Source of the DNA: Sordaria brevicollis | Taxonomy: Eukaryota; Ascomycota; Sordariomycetes; Sordariales; Sordariaceae | Reading direction: 5' to 3' | NCBI GenBank assembly: GCA_033439795.1 | Contig: JAUTDP010000001.1 | Location: 558,001 to 622,000, forward strand | Length of the DNA stretch: 64,000 nt | In this document: one piece after another, positions 33,961 to 46,526 of the stretch | Position numbering within the stretch: the first letter of the stretch is position 1 | How the letters are laid out: each line of letters starts with the position of its first letter | Made by a program: the position numbers and the translations under genes | The notes under the pieces: generated by a model | Told to the model about the DNA's origin: nothing | The model's database searches: none | What the model saw: only the letters and a program-made list of their open reading frames with translations

Positions 33961-36289
33961 ATAATTATTTATTCGAATAATTTATACCAATAGCGGAAGG
34001 TTATTTTACCTTCTTCCCCTTCTATTATACGGATTTTGTAGAAAGTTTATATTATATTTATTTTAGTAAATTATTTCGATTTAACGATAATACGGAAAGT
34101 TTTTTTAATAAAGGGGAAAAAGTAATAATTAATATAAGTAATAGTATTAAGGGCGCGGTAATTGTAATAGAAATATAAACTATTACCTAACTTTTTAATA
34201 AAGAATACCGGTATAATAACGGCGGAATTATTAGCGCGAATAAAACCTTTATCGAAGAAGTCCCTTAGGGTTTTTTTTAGAATTAATAATTCGTTTTTAA
34301 ATATATTATATAATAGGCTATAGGGGAGGGGGAGTTTATTATTTTATTTATTCTATTAGAATTCGATTTTATAATTTATACCCGGATAATAAAAATTTAT
34401 TTTATTTACTTCGGATTATTTTTAAACGTAGAAAATGTTATAAAATTCGGGAGGGATATACTTCTTTAACTCTTTATTAATAAAGTCGATTTTAAGAGTA
34501 AGAGCCTTTTTAATATTTTATAAATTTATTATAAATATAATAAATTTTGCCGCAACGTAACTTTGCTTTTTTTTAATACGGTTAATAATAATTATAAATA
34601 CCGTTATTAAATAATATATAGACTTTCTAATTTCTATTTCTATAGGGGAGGCGGTCGCTAGGGAATAGTTTAAATAAAGGATTTAATAACCGGTAACCCT
34701 ATATTAGAATTTATATTTATATAGAATCAAATACGCTTTTATAATTATTAATTAAAGCTTTTTTAAAATAACCGGGAATTTTAATTTAGGGATTACGTAG
34801 GCGTAAATTACCGATTCGTAATTATAAATATTAGTACGAAAATATACAATCCCTTTAATTATAATACCTTCTATTTTTGCGGACGTACTTTTTATTACCC
34901 TTTTAAATGTAAGGATAACGGGAATCTTCAATTTTTTAATTACCTTTTTATTAATTATAATATAATATTAATAATTTTCGTTAATAAAGGTATAAAAATA
35001 GTCTTATTATTAATAATTATTAATATTTTAATAATATTTAATTTTATAAATCCCGGGAATTTTACGGCTCCTACTTCTTTATTTAGTATTTTAGAGCGCT
35101 CTTTTACGCGATTTTATAAAGGAATTATTCTTTTCCTAATTTATTTATAAAGGAATAATCGCTATTATTATTATTTAATATAGGAAGGATAACCTACTTT
35201 ATAATTTTAATAGAAGTAATGCCAATTAAATTAAGATATTAAATAGGGCGGTATTTATATTTCTAAATTATATAGCCGCTAACGTTATAATATAAATAGA
35301 AGCTTTATATACAATATTTATTCCTCTTATCGATAAAAACTTATTTAATAAATTTTTTGCCGGGGTTATTAAGGTTAGTCTTAATATAGTTTATAATTAT
35401 ATAAGTATTTTTATTAATATTTTTAGTATATTTTATAATAGCGGGGGTTTTACGGCGTTGAAATTAGTAAGAGCGATTGTTATTAAAATATTCATAATTA
35501 TTAAGGGCGTTATAATTATAATAGCTAAGGAAATTCCTAATATTTTTAAATTTCTATACAATTTTTTTAAATTAATCGACGAATTTTTCGTAATTTATAA
35601 ATATTTAAACGTTAATTATTTATTCGTATAAAATAATAGAAATAGAAGTATTTAATTAAATAAAATAGGAATCGTTTTTTTATGAAAGGTTATTAATTTT
35701 AGTAAGGTTTTCTTCGAAAATAAGGAATTAATCGAAGAAGGATTAATTCTTTTATTATTTAATCGTTTTAAAACGCGTAAAAGCTTATTTCTTTTTATTA
35801 TTATTATTAAATATTCTTTCTGAATAAGTAAAGAATTTTTTAAGGTTATATTTATTATTAAATCCTTTACGACGTTAAAAAGTTTGGATTTTAAACTTCT
35901 TATTAATAAATATAATTTTTAAAAATATTATTTAATTCGATTTATTAATATTTTAGGCTTTAAAATTATATTCTTTTTTATATACAAAACGAAAATTATT
36001 TATTTATAAATTAAAATTCGTAAAAATACTATTTTAAATTAACTATTTAAAATATTTATATTTTCCCTTTATATAGGGAACGCCTTTTTTAATAATAATT
36101 AATATATTTAAACTAATATTGGTCGTTAGGGGGGAATTGGGCCCGCTATCGAAGGGATGGCGCTTTTAATTACTTAAATAAATTCTTTATTAATAAAGAA
36201 TTTAAGAGTAAAATTATATTTTTCTTTACGAGAGGCTTCAAATTTATTTCATTATTCCTTAACGGCTTTTGAAACAGCGGCGTTATAAA

Positions 36290-36560
36290 TAATTATAGCG
36301 GTTTTATTAATAATAAGGGGTAGGGGGTTTCATTTAAGCTATTAAACGGTTTATTAGGCGGTTTATTCGGTTTTAACGGTTAAAACGGCGGCGAACGCGG
36401 CGGCGGTTTTTTCGGAGGATAATTAAGGAGGAGTAACTTATTACGCGGTTTATTAAATAATTTATTAAATAGCCTATTGGGCGGTTTATTAAGTAGTTTA
36501 CTAAGCGGTTTAATAAGTAATTTATTGGGCAATTTATTATTATTATTAATATTATTAAAA
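36290..36560 (-). repeat. Degenerate tandem Lys/Asn/Pro-coding repeat in gypsy 5' region
   Basis: Units of about 12-24 bp like GCGGTTTATTAAATAATTTA recur. On the minus strand they read NKLLIKPLSKLLNKPPNRL and similar, ending in a Pro-rich stretch. The position just inside the 5' LTR suggests a gag-region repeat. Confidence 0.5.
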
Positions 36561-36684
36561 TTATTAATATTATGAATATTCTCCTATAGCGGTAGTTACG
36601 ACGAAATTAATCGGTAGCCCCTTTGCGTTTAACGCTACTTTAAAGTGGTTTTATTTTATTAGGTTTATTATTAATAGAATTTAA

Positions 36685-36906
36685 TATAATAGGGAAGTAT
36701 AATTAATATATATATTAATCGTTATAATTATATTAAGGTTTTATAAAGGAGGAAAATTCTAATTGTAAAGCGGATTTATTAGCGGCGAAGTTTTGAGGCG
36801 GGAGGGTAGAATACGTACCGCTACATTGGGGCGTCGAAGCGGGGCGTATAGCCACGCTTTGGTCGCTGTGACTAGAATTCTATACCCGGGCGGTAGCCCT
36901 ATGACA
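36685..36906 (-). repeat. Right (5') LTR, 222 bp
   Basis: It starts TATAATAGGG on the plus strand and ends CCCTATGACA. Its last 140 bases keep CA and TG dinucleotides, so the outer part is closer to the unmutated sequence. Confidence 0.88.
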
Positions 36907-39900
36907 CTTAACTGTTAATTATTATCTAGGCTGCTGCTATCTTCCTCTTCTATTCTCAAGCGAGGCAAGTGTGATGCGTAACAGTTGTTATTAATTGTAC
37001 CTCTACCAAGGCAGCCGCATTCCTCAACCCTCTTAAGCAGCGGGGTAGCTTCTGCCTTTTTTCTCTATTAGACGAGTACGCGTAACCGAATCGACTATAT
37101 AATGAGAGTCTGTCATAAAACGTATGACCGGTACGGTAGTTCATCGGCAGTAAAATGTTCCGTGATTGGTGCGGATGAGCTTGTGAGCCTCTTGGAGGGG
37201 TTTATTGCTAATATGAAGACATCTGATAGGTAACCGTGCAAAATCTAGATGAGGGTGTGACTGTTATGACTGGTAAGCTGGCATGGAGGGATGGAGGGAT
37301 GGTGGGATGGTGGGATCTTGAGACCGAGTGTCGCGATGGAAGATAGAGGGAAAGGGGGTGTCGTTCGGGTTACTTTCCGAGATAGTCGCCTTTTTGCAGG
37401 CAGTGGTGTTCCGGCCATCGAATCTAAGGTTTGTGTCTTTCCGGGTTTTTGTTTCCAACGGTCAACTCGGAATTAAATGACAAAATCACAGGATTTCTTC
37501 GGTAACCGGCTCACTCGAGTATCTCATCGGGGTCCTCGGGGTCGTCGCATGCTATCGAAAACTCCACACCCTGTTCATGGCTCGCCAGGGTTGATGCCGG
37601 CAGTCATGATCATTTCCTAAACCCTGAGAATTCCTTGATGAAACGCTGGCTGATGTTCCGGATGAAGGTCTTTGGTACCTAGATATATTATATCAATCCA
37701 CGTCAAGGTGCGGACGAATTTCCGTAGAGCGAACTGTTATAATATCAAACCTGGACGATGACATCGACATCCCATCTCACATGTCTCCCTCGCTAAACTT
37801 CATGTTCCTTTCCTTGGAAGTCCAAACAAGCTGCTATGCAATATGTGGATCAAAGCCAAGCACCTCCCTCTCCTCAAGGGGAAAAGGTGGGATGTCATGA
37901 TGTGAGATGAGGTGAGCCATGGAAAAAGACAAGAAATTGCTTCTTTCCTGCTTGACCAATGGGAAAACCTGGTTGCGGGAACAAATGCCGAAGGACCTGG
38001 GATGGGAAAAAGATCTTTTGGAGGAGGTGGTGGTCTTTGCTTTTACCTGCCACTGCCAATAAAGTAATGAGAAGTTATGCTATTGGAGGCATGTGCTGAT
38101 ACTGGGTGGTATTTGGTGGTATTGGTGGTCAGTTTTGCGGGAGTTAAGAGGCTCTAGAGGTGGGAGAAGGTGGTATTAATGGCAAAGAGTGATATAAAGC
38201 CCTTGTCTCTTCGTGTGGTGTGGTTAGGGAACCGAGATGGCAAAGGGACACAACATCCTGCCATCTGCCATCTAAAAAGTCTAGTGCTCGGAGAAGATGG
38301 AGGGTGGGGGGGGTTGCAACTTTGTTACCTTCCTCAACTCCAAGAGCAAAAGGACTGGCGATATCGGGATATTTGAGGCGAGGAGACAAACGAACTCATG
38401 GTAACGAGGAACTTGAAGCTGCTAGAGAAAAACAAGCAAACCGTCAAATCACCGACAAACAGGACTACAAGACAAAAGCCGAACAATGGACCTGAAGACA
38501 AAATGATCGACGGCGTGTAGTTGCAGCGCTAAACCGCAAAAGAACCTAGGGGACTGGACCGAGTCAAAAACTTGCACACTGTGCCACAGCCGCTGCTTTT
38601 CCAATTTTCTGTAGCAGCCGTGGGAAGGAGGCAGGGAAGGAAGGTGGTGGTCAAGAAAAACGTTGCCAAGGAAGGCATCATCGACAGGAGTGTGAGTGAG
38701 ATCGGGATGGAGGGACATCGGGGAAGGAAGGTGCGGCGGCGGGTGCGGCGGGTTGGTGACGAGGGAAAGAGCTTGTTTCCCAATTCGTTGGTTGAGAAGT
38801 TCCGTGGATTCTGGTTGGGCAAGACCGTTGCTGATGCTTCCTTCCCCGCCTTCTTCTTTTGCTGATGCTGCTGATGTTTGAATGTCTGATGTCGGGATTG
38901 AGGGCGGATCGGAGGACGGGATTGGCAATCATCATGATTGCAAGTGATTGTCCGCTGCCGGCTTTGAAGGGGGCTGGAATTCGTTGACGTCTTTTGCAGT
39001 TTGACTACCGTAGCCGTCGGCAGAAAGATGTTGGCATCTGCATGTGAAAGCTTGTTGTTCTATCCTCCCGTCTCTAAACTCCAAATTCGCAACGTCGGAT
39101 ATCAAACTTCATGGACATCAAAGAAGGATTCTAGACGAAAGGGTCCAACATGACAGATCCCTTGGACTTCTTGTGGCGGCTGACGAACATCATCTGCACG
39201 CTGCAGTTGACATGCTGCGCCTGTTTCATGTTGAATAGAAAAGTGAGACGGGCTGAGGGATGCGGATATCCGTTGCAGATCGTATTCGAAGAAGGGTTGA
39301 AAAGAAGGTGAGAAAGTGTCATTCTCTATATCATTTTCATCCAAACTTTGTCAACTTCAAAATGTTGTCTATAATATCTTCAGGCCCTTCAACATCAACT
39401 CCGCTCACAGTGTCAGATTGGCGGGGCTTCAGCTGAGTTGGAGATTGCGGCAGTGTGTTTAGCCCACTCAAGTACTGCCGCGTACCTTGCATTGCTAGAC
39501 TCAACCAATTGCAAGAGACAAGAGACTTGATGGTACCTCCCCCAGCAAAAGACATGGTTCCCCGTGGCTTCTTGGGGCACAAGACTTCCCCACCGCCGGC
39601 ATCCACGGTTCCACCAGCCGCAACCAGAGAAAGAGCGTTGTGAGCCTGTGCCCGGGCCTGCCATATTGCCCTGTCCAACCACTGTGAGGAAAGAGCAATG
39701 AGGCCCTTGTTTCTTGTCCACTGGTTCCTTCCTTGCCTGCCACTCCAGTCTTGACAGCCGTTCCTTCGCCTTGTGTGCCGTGTCGTCTGTGTTCTGCCGT
39801 GGTCTGTTGAGAAAACCTCTGTTCTCCAGATTCCCAAAAATCCGCTTTCCTCCTTTAATCCCACCTTGGCCGGCGTCCAGCTTGCTAAGAGCCAACATTG

Positions 39901-40375
39901 ACAATACTATACCGACAATATCACCAGTTTGAAGCGATACACTCTGTCCTCGTCGTCGACCCGCCACTAGGCTAGCTCCGCCCACGCTCGAAATTTCAAA
40001 AACGAGAGAGCCAGTCGACAACCAACTTGCACTGGTTTCCCGTTTCTCCCCCCCAAATACCACCAGTCTTCCCGATGCGCAAATCAGACCAACACATATA
40101 GCGATTCCGCCCTCCTCCACTGACTGCGGTCCACCTTTATGCCATTCCCACCCGATCTCGACTTCCATCTATCTTCCCGGCCTTGGCGACCACTCCCTCA
40201 AAGCAGGCCACCACGCCAGTCCGCTGAGGGAGGCTCAGGCACGAGGTAGTCGTCCCGGCGAGAGAAAGAGAACCCCTTCGGTCCCGCCCTTTGTCCACGA
40301 ACACACGTCGACATTCCCAGTCCCCGACCGGTATCCCGGCTGGCTCAGAACACGCTTCTGAGTCGGCATAAGCGT
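36907..40375. other. Gene-free interval between retrotransposon and acrB
   Basis: Composition returns to normal at the LTR edge. Many short open frames occur on both strands without recognisable domains, signal peptides or plausible splice partners. The segment from about 39.4 kb may be a long acrB promoter and leader. Confidence 0.45.
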
Positions 40376-43300
40376 ATGCCTCGCTCGTCATCATCAGCAA
40401 AGCGACAGCAGGGTGCAAACAACCAGCGCGACACGAGACATGAAGGTGGCATTGTAGGCCCGGGCAAGCGCATTCCCAAGAAGCAAAAGAGTCAACAGCA
40501 GCTCGCCGCCCTCGATCAACGTCCTACTGCTGCTGTCGTAGACAATGCTGTCCCCGCCGCTGCCGTCCCCCAAGTCAACAACAACAGCAACACCAACAAC
40601 ACGACAGCTGCCAATGCTTTCCCGACCCTGCCCGACGACAACTGGAACACCATGGCCGCCGAGTCTCTGCGCCGCGGCTCGTTGGGCGGCGCCTACTCCG
40701 AGTCAGAGTCCACCGAGTCGCTCGCCTTCCCGCCCCTGCAGTCCGCCCACGAAGAGAACCACCGTCAGATCAACGTGAACGATGCCAAGAACACAAACGT
40801 TCACCGTGACCCGGGTCCCGTCGAATATGCCCTGACCGTCCTCAAGTCCTGCCCGATCTACGATACCATCGCCATTCTCATCATCCTGATGCAGTTGTCT
40901 CCGGCTTTTCTCGCAATCGTCTACATGCTCTTCACCCTCCTGACCTTTGTCCCTCCCGTCACTACTAGTTCCGGGTTGACCATTGCGGATATCTTCGACG
41001 GGAACCAGGGCACACCTTCGCTCACCACGCTCGTATGTATGGATGTGGCCGTGTTGGGCATATGGCTGTTCCTATGGGCCCCTATGCAGCAGTTCATATT
41101 GGATCTGGCCCAGGTAGTTATATCCCTGACCCTCGGAGGAGGCGGAAGCTCAAGAACTAGCACGTCAAACAGCATCTTCCTCTGTGTCGCCATCGTAGGG
41201 GCATCCCAATGGCCGAGACAGGCTAGGTGGAACGGCCTCACCCATCTGAGTAACCTCTTTGGCACAAATCGCTTCTTCCCGACAAGTCATGGAGATCCTG
41301 TCGAACACACCGTACGAGCTTTCGAGAAGAAGGGTCCGTATGGCTGGGTTAGAAGCGTTTTGGCTATACATATTCTTACACAGGGACTGGTACGGTACAT
41401 TCGGGAGTGGTATCTACGCAGGGAAAGAAGAGATTTACAATCACAAAGTCAAATGGATCCGGAGGCCGGCAAGACGGTCTCATTTTCGGACAGCTGCTCC
41501 GACGCGGCACTGATGGCAGCCGATAGCGACGCCCATCTGCAGACAAGCTCGGGCACTGTTTCCAACAAGAAGAGACGAAAGCAGAGCGCTCAGGTTAGGA
41601 TACGTCAACCTTTATGGGCTGCTCTTGCTAGTACAAAGATTGTTATGGTGAAGGAGTATGAGCTTTCCCATGCGGCTTCCGAATCAGCTGGTAGCAACGC
41701 TACGGATATCCACAACCTAGGGAACGCGCCGTTTAATACACAGCCGGAACAGATTTGGATCTGTTACATCGGAAGTGACGAAGTCTGCTTCAACACCAGT
41801 TATTTTCCAGACTTTCCTGATGATGAGACCGTTGACGAGGCCGGAACCCCTGGCGTCAGCATCGCCAAGCCCTTTTACGTCCGAGTCAACAACGCAAAGT
41901 GGCAACCGACACGCATCATTCCTATCGAAGGCACCGAAGAAGACAGGCACCAAGGCACCCGTTGGACAGGCGATATCTATGGACTTACCCCGTTATCCGA
42001 CTATGCATGCGAATTTGTTAGCACTCGAACCGACCAGGTTATCTACAAGGCCAATGTTAGAACGGTCCAGGCTAAGAATAGGGATCCCGAGGCCCCAGCA
42101 AAGGCACCACCTAATAACCAGCGCGTCAACAATGTTCGCCACGACTCTCCGGTTACTACCCTGAGGGCGTCGATCTTATCCGCTGAGAAAAGGCTGGCTG
42201 ACGAGAAGGCCCGACTCAAAACTACTCGCAAGGACAACAACCGCAAAGTGAACGCTGCCAAGAAGGAGATTGAGAAACTCACGGCGGCGGTTCAGTCAGC
42301 GGGAGGTGATGATGAGAAGCTCCGGCAGAAAGTGGCCCAAAACAAGATCCAGGAGAAACGAGCGGAGGAGTCCATTGCCCAGCTGGAAGCCGAACTGAAG
42401 GAACTCGAGGCCATCCCCGAGGAGCTCCTTGCCGAGTACCGATCCAAGCAAAACACTTGGAAGTCTGAGAAGGCTCGCTATGAGGAAGCCCGCTCTGCTT
42501 TCAAGAGCTTCAAAGCCACGCTCGAGGCCGAAGTCAAGGTCCTCAAAGACGAGCAAGCCAGCCTCCAAGCCAAGCAGAAGAAGATAGAATCTCGCATCAA
42601 CAAGGTCAAGGAGGAGCATAAGCGTATCACGGATGCCAATGCTCAGGGGATGGGCGAGGCTGAACGCCGGCGCCATAACCGGGCCACGCTTGAAGCCGAT
42701 ATTGCTACTGCCGAGAGGCATCTCTCTGACAGGATCAACAGTGTTAGGAGCACGAATTTGGCGAAGCAGGCTCAAGTGGCCGATCTCAGTGCCCAGCTCC
42801 ACGCGTATCTGAGTAGTTTGCAAGAGGACATGGCCTACGGTCATGCGGCGGCTGTTGCTGGCGGTCAGTACCCGCAGGCAAGCAATGCTAGCACTGGCTG
42901 GGGAATGCCTCCTGTCGGTGCCTCTGCCGCTGCGGCCAACAGCACTTTTGCCAACGCACCGGCTCAGTCACTTTGGCCTGCAGCCACCACGACAGCTTCT
43001 GGTTCGTCTGCACTTGGTCCTCAAACCGGTTCAGCAGCTCTTCTTCCCCCGCCCCCGATCGGAGGGCCTTTCAGCAACCCTCTTCAGCAGCAACAGCAGT
43101 CTCATCAAGCAGTCATCGGCACCCCTGCTCAGCAACGCAAAGGCAGAGGCAGATCCTCGTCTATGCTTAGTGACGTCTCCGGATTCACCGAGTCGACAGA
43201 TGAGGACGAGCGCGAAAGACTCGAACGCGAACGAATGGCACTCAGCTACGCACAGAGCTATCATACGGGCCACACCATCTTTGCCACCCCGCAGAGTTCC

Positions 43301-43636
43301 ATGCGCGGAGCCCCGCCCGGTTTCGGTTTCCCGACTCGTCAACAGCGACTCGTTGGAAATAACGGAACTTTCGGGCCTATCGGCGGTGGTTCGAGCTCAG
43401 GCTCTGGTTCGAACGGATTCACCAGCGGTACTGCCCTGGGATCTGGGTCCGGTTCGGGCTCTGGTTCTGGGTCTGCTGTGGTCTCTGTTGGCTCCGGCTC
43501 GGGATCTCGCTCGGGTTCAGCGTTGGGCTCCGGCGTTGATTCTGGCCGTAGTAGCGTCAGGTCTGCCGGTGACAGTGCTGGTACTGGTAGTGCTGAGGGT
43601 AGCTCGAAGGATCCTGGTAGCCCTAGTGATCGTTGA
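40376..43636 (+). CDS. acrB: AcrB-like ubiquitination-network membrane protein
   Basis: A single 1086-residue frame without introns. Order of parts: basic/polar N-terminus; hydrophobic segments at about residues 163-195, 219-253, 263-276 and 323-342; a beta-rich fibronectin III-like segment at about 455-565 (IWICYIGSDEVC ... YGLTPLSDYACEF); a long coiled coil at about 596-815; a Gln/Pro/Ala-rich stretch; and a Ser-Gly repeat tail from about 1001. This matches the fungal AcrB family, which in Aspergillus nidulans acts with the CreB/CreC deubiquitination pathway in carbon and acriflavine responses. The start MPRSSSSAKRQQG with VGPGKRIPKKQKS resembles that family's N-terminus. The name rests on remembered family features rather than a search. 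Confidence 0.8.
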   Translation: MPRSSSSAKRQQGANNQRDTRHEGGIVGPGKRIPKKQKSQQQLAALDQRPTAAVVDNAVPAAAVPQVNNNSNTNNTTAANAFPTLPDDNWNTMAAESLRRGSLGGAYSESESTESLAFPPLQSAHEENHRQINVNDAKNTNVHRDPGPVEYALTVLKSCPIYDTIAILIILMQLSPAFLAIVYMLFTLLTFVPPVTTSSGLTIADIFDGNQGTPSLTTLVCMDVAVLGIWLFLWAPMQQFILDLAQVVISLTLGGGGSSRTSTSNSIFLCVAIVGASQWPRQARWNGLTHLSNLFGTNRFFPTSHGDPVEHTVRAFEKKGPYGWVRSVLAIHILTQGLVRYIREWYLRRERRDLQSQSQMDPEAGKTVSFSDSCSDAALMAADSDAHLQTSSGTVSNKKRRKQSAQVRIRQPLWAALASTKIVMVKEYELSHAASESAGSNATDIHNLGNAPFNTQPEQIWICYIGSDEVCFNTSYFPDFPDDETVDEAGTPGVSIAKPFYVRVNNAKWQPTRIIPIEGTEEDRHQGTRWTGDIYGLTPLSDYACEFVSTRTDQVIYKANVRTVQAKNRDPEAPAKAPPNNQRVNNVRHDSPVTTLRASILSAEKRLADEKARLKTTRKDNNRKVNAAKKEIEKLTAAVQSAGGDDEKLRQKVAQNKIQEKRAEESIAQLEAELKELEAIPEELLAEYRSKQNTWKSEKARYEEARSAFKSFKATLEAEVKVLKDEQASLQAKQKKIESRINKVKEEHKRITDANAQGMGEAERRRHNRATLEADIATAERHLSDRINSVRSTNLAKQAQVADLSAQLHAYLSSLQEDMAYGHAAAVAGGQYPQASNASTGWGMPPVGASAAAANSTFANAPAQSLWPAATTTASGSSALGPQTGSAALLPPPPIGGPFSNPLQQQQQSHQAVIGTPAQQRKGRGRSSSMLSDVSGFTESTDEDERERLERERMALSYAQSYHTGHTIFATPQSSMRGAPPGFGFPTRQQRLVGNNGTFGPIGGGSSSGSGSNGFTSGTALGSGSGSGSGSGSAVVSVGSGSGSRSGSALGSGVDSGRSSVRSAGDSAGTGSAEGSSKDPGSPSDR
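43382..43560 (+). repeat. Ser-Gly codon repeat in acrB tail
   Basis: GGTTCNGGCTCN-type hexamer units repeat and encode alternating Gly and Ser near the C-terminus. Confidence 0.75.
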
Positions 43637-46526
43637 GTTGCCCTTTGGTCTGCTGACCTGCCTGTCTAAGGCCTGGCCCTGGTGGCTGATATGCCCGCCT
43701 GCCTGTTTGTTCGTTCTGCTTGTGCCTTGTTTGAATGCTGCCGCTGATCCCACTTTGGGTCAGTCAGTGTCTTTTCGTTCCGTCCATTCGTGTCTTTGAT
43801 GGATGGCTGCTACTGGATGGGTTGCTACATGCTGGGGATGCTTGACCGCTTGAGTGTCGTGTTCGAGCTCATACCGGCAATGTGGTGTCATGGATGGATG
43901 CCTATGGATATATGTGCCTGAAGGGATGTCACTTGTCGGTTATCGAAGCTTGATATGGCTTGTCGTGGATGCTCGTCGTGAGCCTGGATGATGTGGAAAT
44001 TTGTGTGTCTCGCTGGCTTTGTTAACGGTGTTGACGGCAAGCTTGAGTTGGGAAAAAGATGTACCTAGCGTAGTATGATAATCCGAGCGGACCGGTCCTT
44101 GTTTGTTTTTTTCTCTTCATCTTTACTGTTCCCATTTAAGGTTGTTACGTTCGTGACTGTGAATATGCGCTTGTCCTTGGGGTTGCCGGGTTGGGTTGCG
44201 GACGAACTGCTCAACCCAATCAAAGGTTAAAGGTTCATAAGGGTGAAGGACACAGTTTGTTTCATACGTGCCTTGTGTGAATGATGTACGGATTATTGTA
44301 CTTCGTTGTCATGTTCATATCCCGCAGCCTTTTCCACTTCTTTACAATCATTTCATGGGTTCGGTCAGCTCCGTCCCAGGGCGCCCACGACTCGGGTCAG
44401 ATAGGTAGTTCAGCTCGATCCGGCAAGCCACTTGTTGTACGGGTACCGATGCCGAAGAGGTTACCGTAGGGCTGAAAACAAGGGCACGAATTCTACCTAG
44501 TCCATTGGATTGTTCTGCGTTTGATGGAGATCCTTGATGACGATTCTGAGGCGCAAATCGCATCATCGTGTGGGACGGGTACTCTTACCACCGTTCCAAC
44601 GATCTCGAAAAGTACGAACAACCAGAAGCGCACACATCTGAGGCAACTCCGGTAGCTGATTTTAATGCAGTGCAAGTGTTTTACATCTGATTCCAGTGGC
44701 TGGCGAAGATCAGGTCGAGTGTCTTATCGTCTATGGTCTGGCATACTCGTGATAAATTGATTTCTTAGAGTCACGCTTCTTCAGCCAAGTTCAAGTTATT
44801 TCTGACTTGTTGCTCACCACTGTTATGGACATACACGAATCGAACACTGGGAGCAAGAAGAGGGGCCAATACTACGTGGTTTCCATAAAATACGTACAAT
44901 AGCTTCAAGACTTCAGTGATCTTAACATCATCTAGCAACTTGAGACGGGTTTCTCTTGATTTAGCGACGTTCTTCGTGACGGGTTTCTTATTCATCCATT
45001 AAATTCATGTTAATTCTTCCTACGTAATACCATAACATAACCACTGCCTTCTTAGGTCCCAAATCGAGATGCGTGGCCTTCTCGATGCATTGCAAGTCTC
45101 TTTTTTTTTTTTTTTCTTTTTTTTCTCGAGTTTGCGGACCACGCGGTTCGAGCATCCTTCTCTCGGAGTCGGTTTGCTCTTTATGTTCTCTTTATGTGCC
45201 AGGGATTATGCAGGTGAGGAAGGATCGTTCTGTTGAATAAAGCTATACGCAGGGCGAGTTTCAACGCCCACCTTTAAAATCCGAAGTTCGCGATCACAGT
45301 CAGCAAAATCCTTCATTTCGTGCCTTCGCTTGCTTGGACTCCAAATGACCGCAAGTTATCACTTTGACAGGAACAATGAGTGCCAAGCGAAAGCTTGCTA
45401 ATAACGCTCTTGCCAATTTCCAGTTTATGAACAGTGTGCGGTAGTTTTGATTTTTATAGATATTTCCTTTAGTTCAAATGTCGATGTCCGTCGTTCTTTC
45501 CTCAACTGTCGTTCGGCAAAGGGCAAGTCAAACGCCTCATGCATATCGCCGCATTATATTCGGCCTGCCGGTCACGCTTGCCTGCCGATACTTCCACTTC
45601 TCTGCGAGTCTTTTGCCCTCTTCTGCCTGTCTGGAAGTTCCCGTCCGTCTTTTGCGCAGATGCAGCTGCAAATGAACTTTCTGCGTGGCATTTGTGTCCC
45701 GCAACTATTTGCAACCATCTCGATGGCTTCATTCACACCTTTTTGCGAACACCGCGCCATTACATAACAGCCTACCCTCCCGCCGTCTTGTCTTCAAAGC
45801 TACTGCTGCACACCCCTATATCGACATCACCTACAGGTATATTGCCCCTTTCTTATACCTACTGTTCGGTCCGTCCGGCGCTTGTTATGCATCGAACGTT
45901 CTTCTTCCAACCAAGCAGCCGCTCCCGCTCGACGTCTCTGTTCGATTCGCTTGATTTGATGTGACATCACCTTCCGCAATTGGTCGTTTACGGAAATTAC
46001 TGCGTTGCATGATGGAAGGGGAGGAAGGGGAGGTATGGTAATAGCCTGAAGGGGACCGGGCTGTTGGAGCCTCTCATTTTGTTCGTCTGTCGATTGACTT
46101 CATTGAGATGGACACGATAGGAATGTCTGCTTGCAATTTGATGTTCGAAAAGCTGAACAATACGGCCTTCAACGGTTCAACTTCCTCAACTTCTCCCTCA
46201 AAATTCGGATAGACACAACTGGACGGAGCTAATTCCCAATGCATCACTTCATCTTTAACCCCCAGAAAAACTGAATAGAAACGCCACAAGCCACATCCGT
46301 CCAATCTGTCTCAATCTCTCCTTCCCAATCCCTCCAATCCTGCACAATCCTCTGTCTCAAGCCAAACCAATTGGAGTTTCCATTCCAGCTCAATGGCTCA
46401 GTCCGTCTTCATATGCTTTTTTTTCTTTGTTCCCTCTCCAATCACACGAAGGGCAAAACGCCACCCGAGGCTGAATCTCTCTGATCCTCCAATCCTCCAA
46501 TTCCCAAAAAGACGAAAATAGTACTA
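43637..46526. other. Intergenic region downstream of acrB
   Basis: It holds the acrB 3' untranslated region and a T-rich tract near 45100. No gene is supported; the overlapping small frames near 45.5-45.9 kb have no recognisable content. Confidence 0.45.

Larger units (their letters stand above)
29991..36906 (-). mobile_element. Ty3/gypsy LTR retrotransposon, RIP-inactivated (6916 bp)
   Basis: Two direct repeats of 222 bp bound the element. Read on the minus strand they begin TGTCATAGGG and end in CCCATTACA, the TG...CA ends of LTRs. The interior is TA-rich with no usable frame. On the minus strand around 33.5-33.95 kb a decayed reverse transcriptase reads SAYINNVLIFLNN, then KYEFII, IKADLKKIKAI and FLNFANYYRIFIKDFS, the order of gypsy RT (SAYLDDVLIYS...LGFANFYRRFI). 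DD of the active site is NN, as expected from RIP. The 5' LTR is therefore the right one. The flanks CTTG (left) and CTTA (right) may be a mutated target duplication. Confidence 0.9.

Noticed and set aside
38449..38928. 159-codon minus-strand frame
   Set aside because: Pro/Ser/His-rich without domain, signal peptide or splice partner; opposite-strand frames of similar size exist.
39337..40168. Long minus-strand frames upstream of acrB
   Set aside because: Two overlapping frames of similar length, neither with motifs; more likely promoter or leader DNA of acrB.
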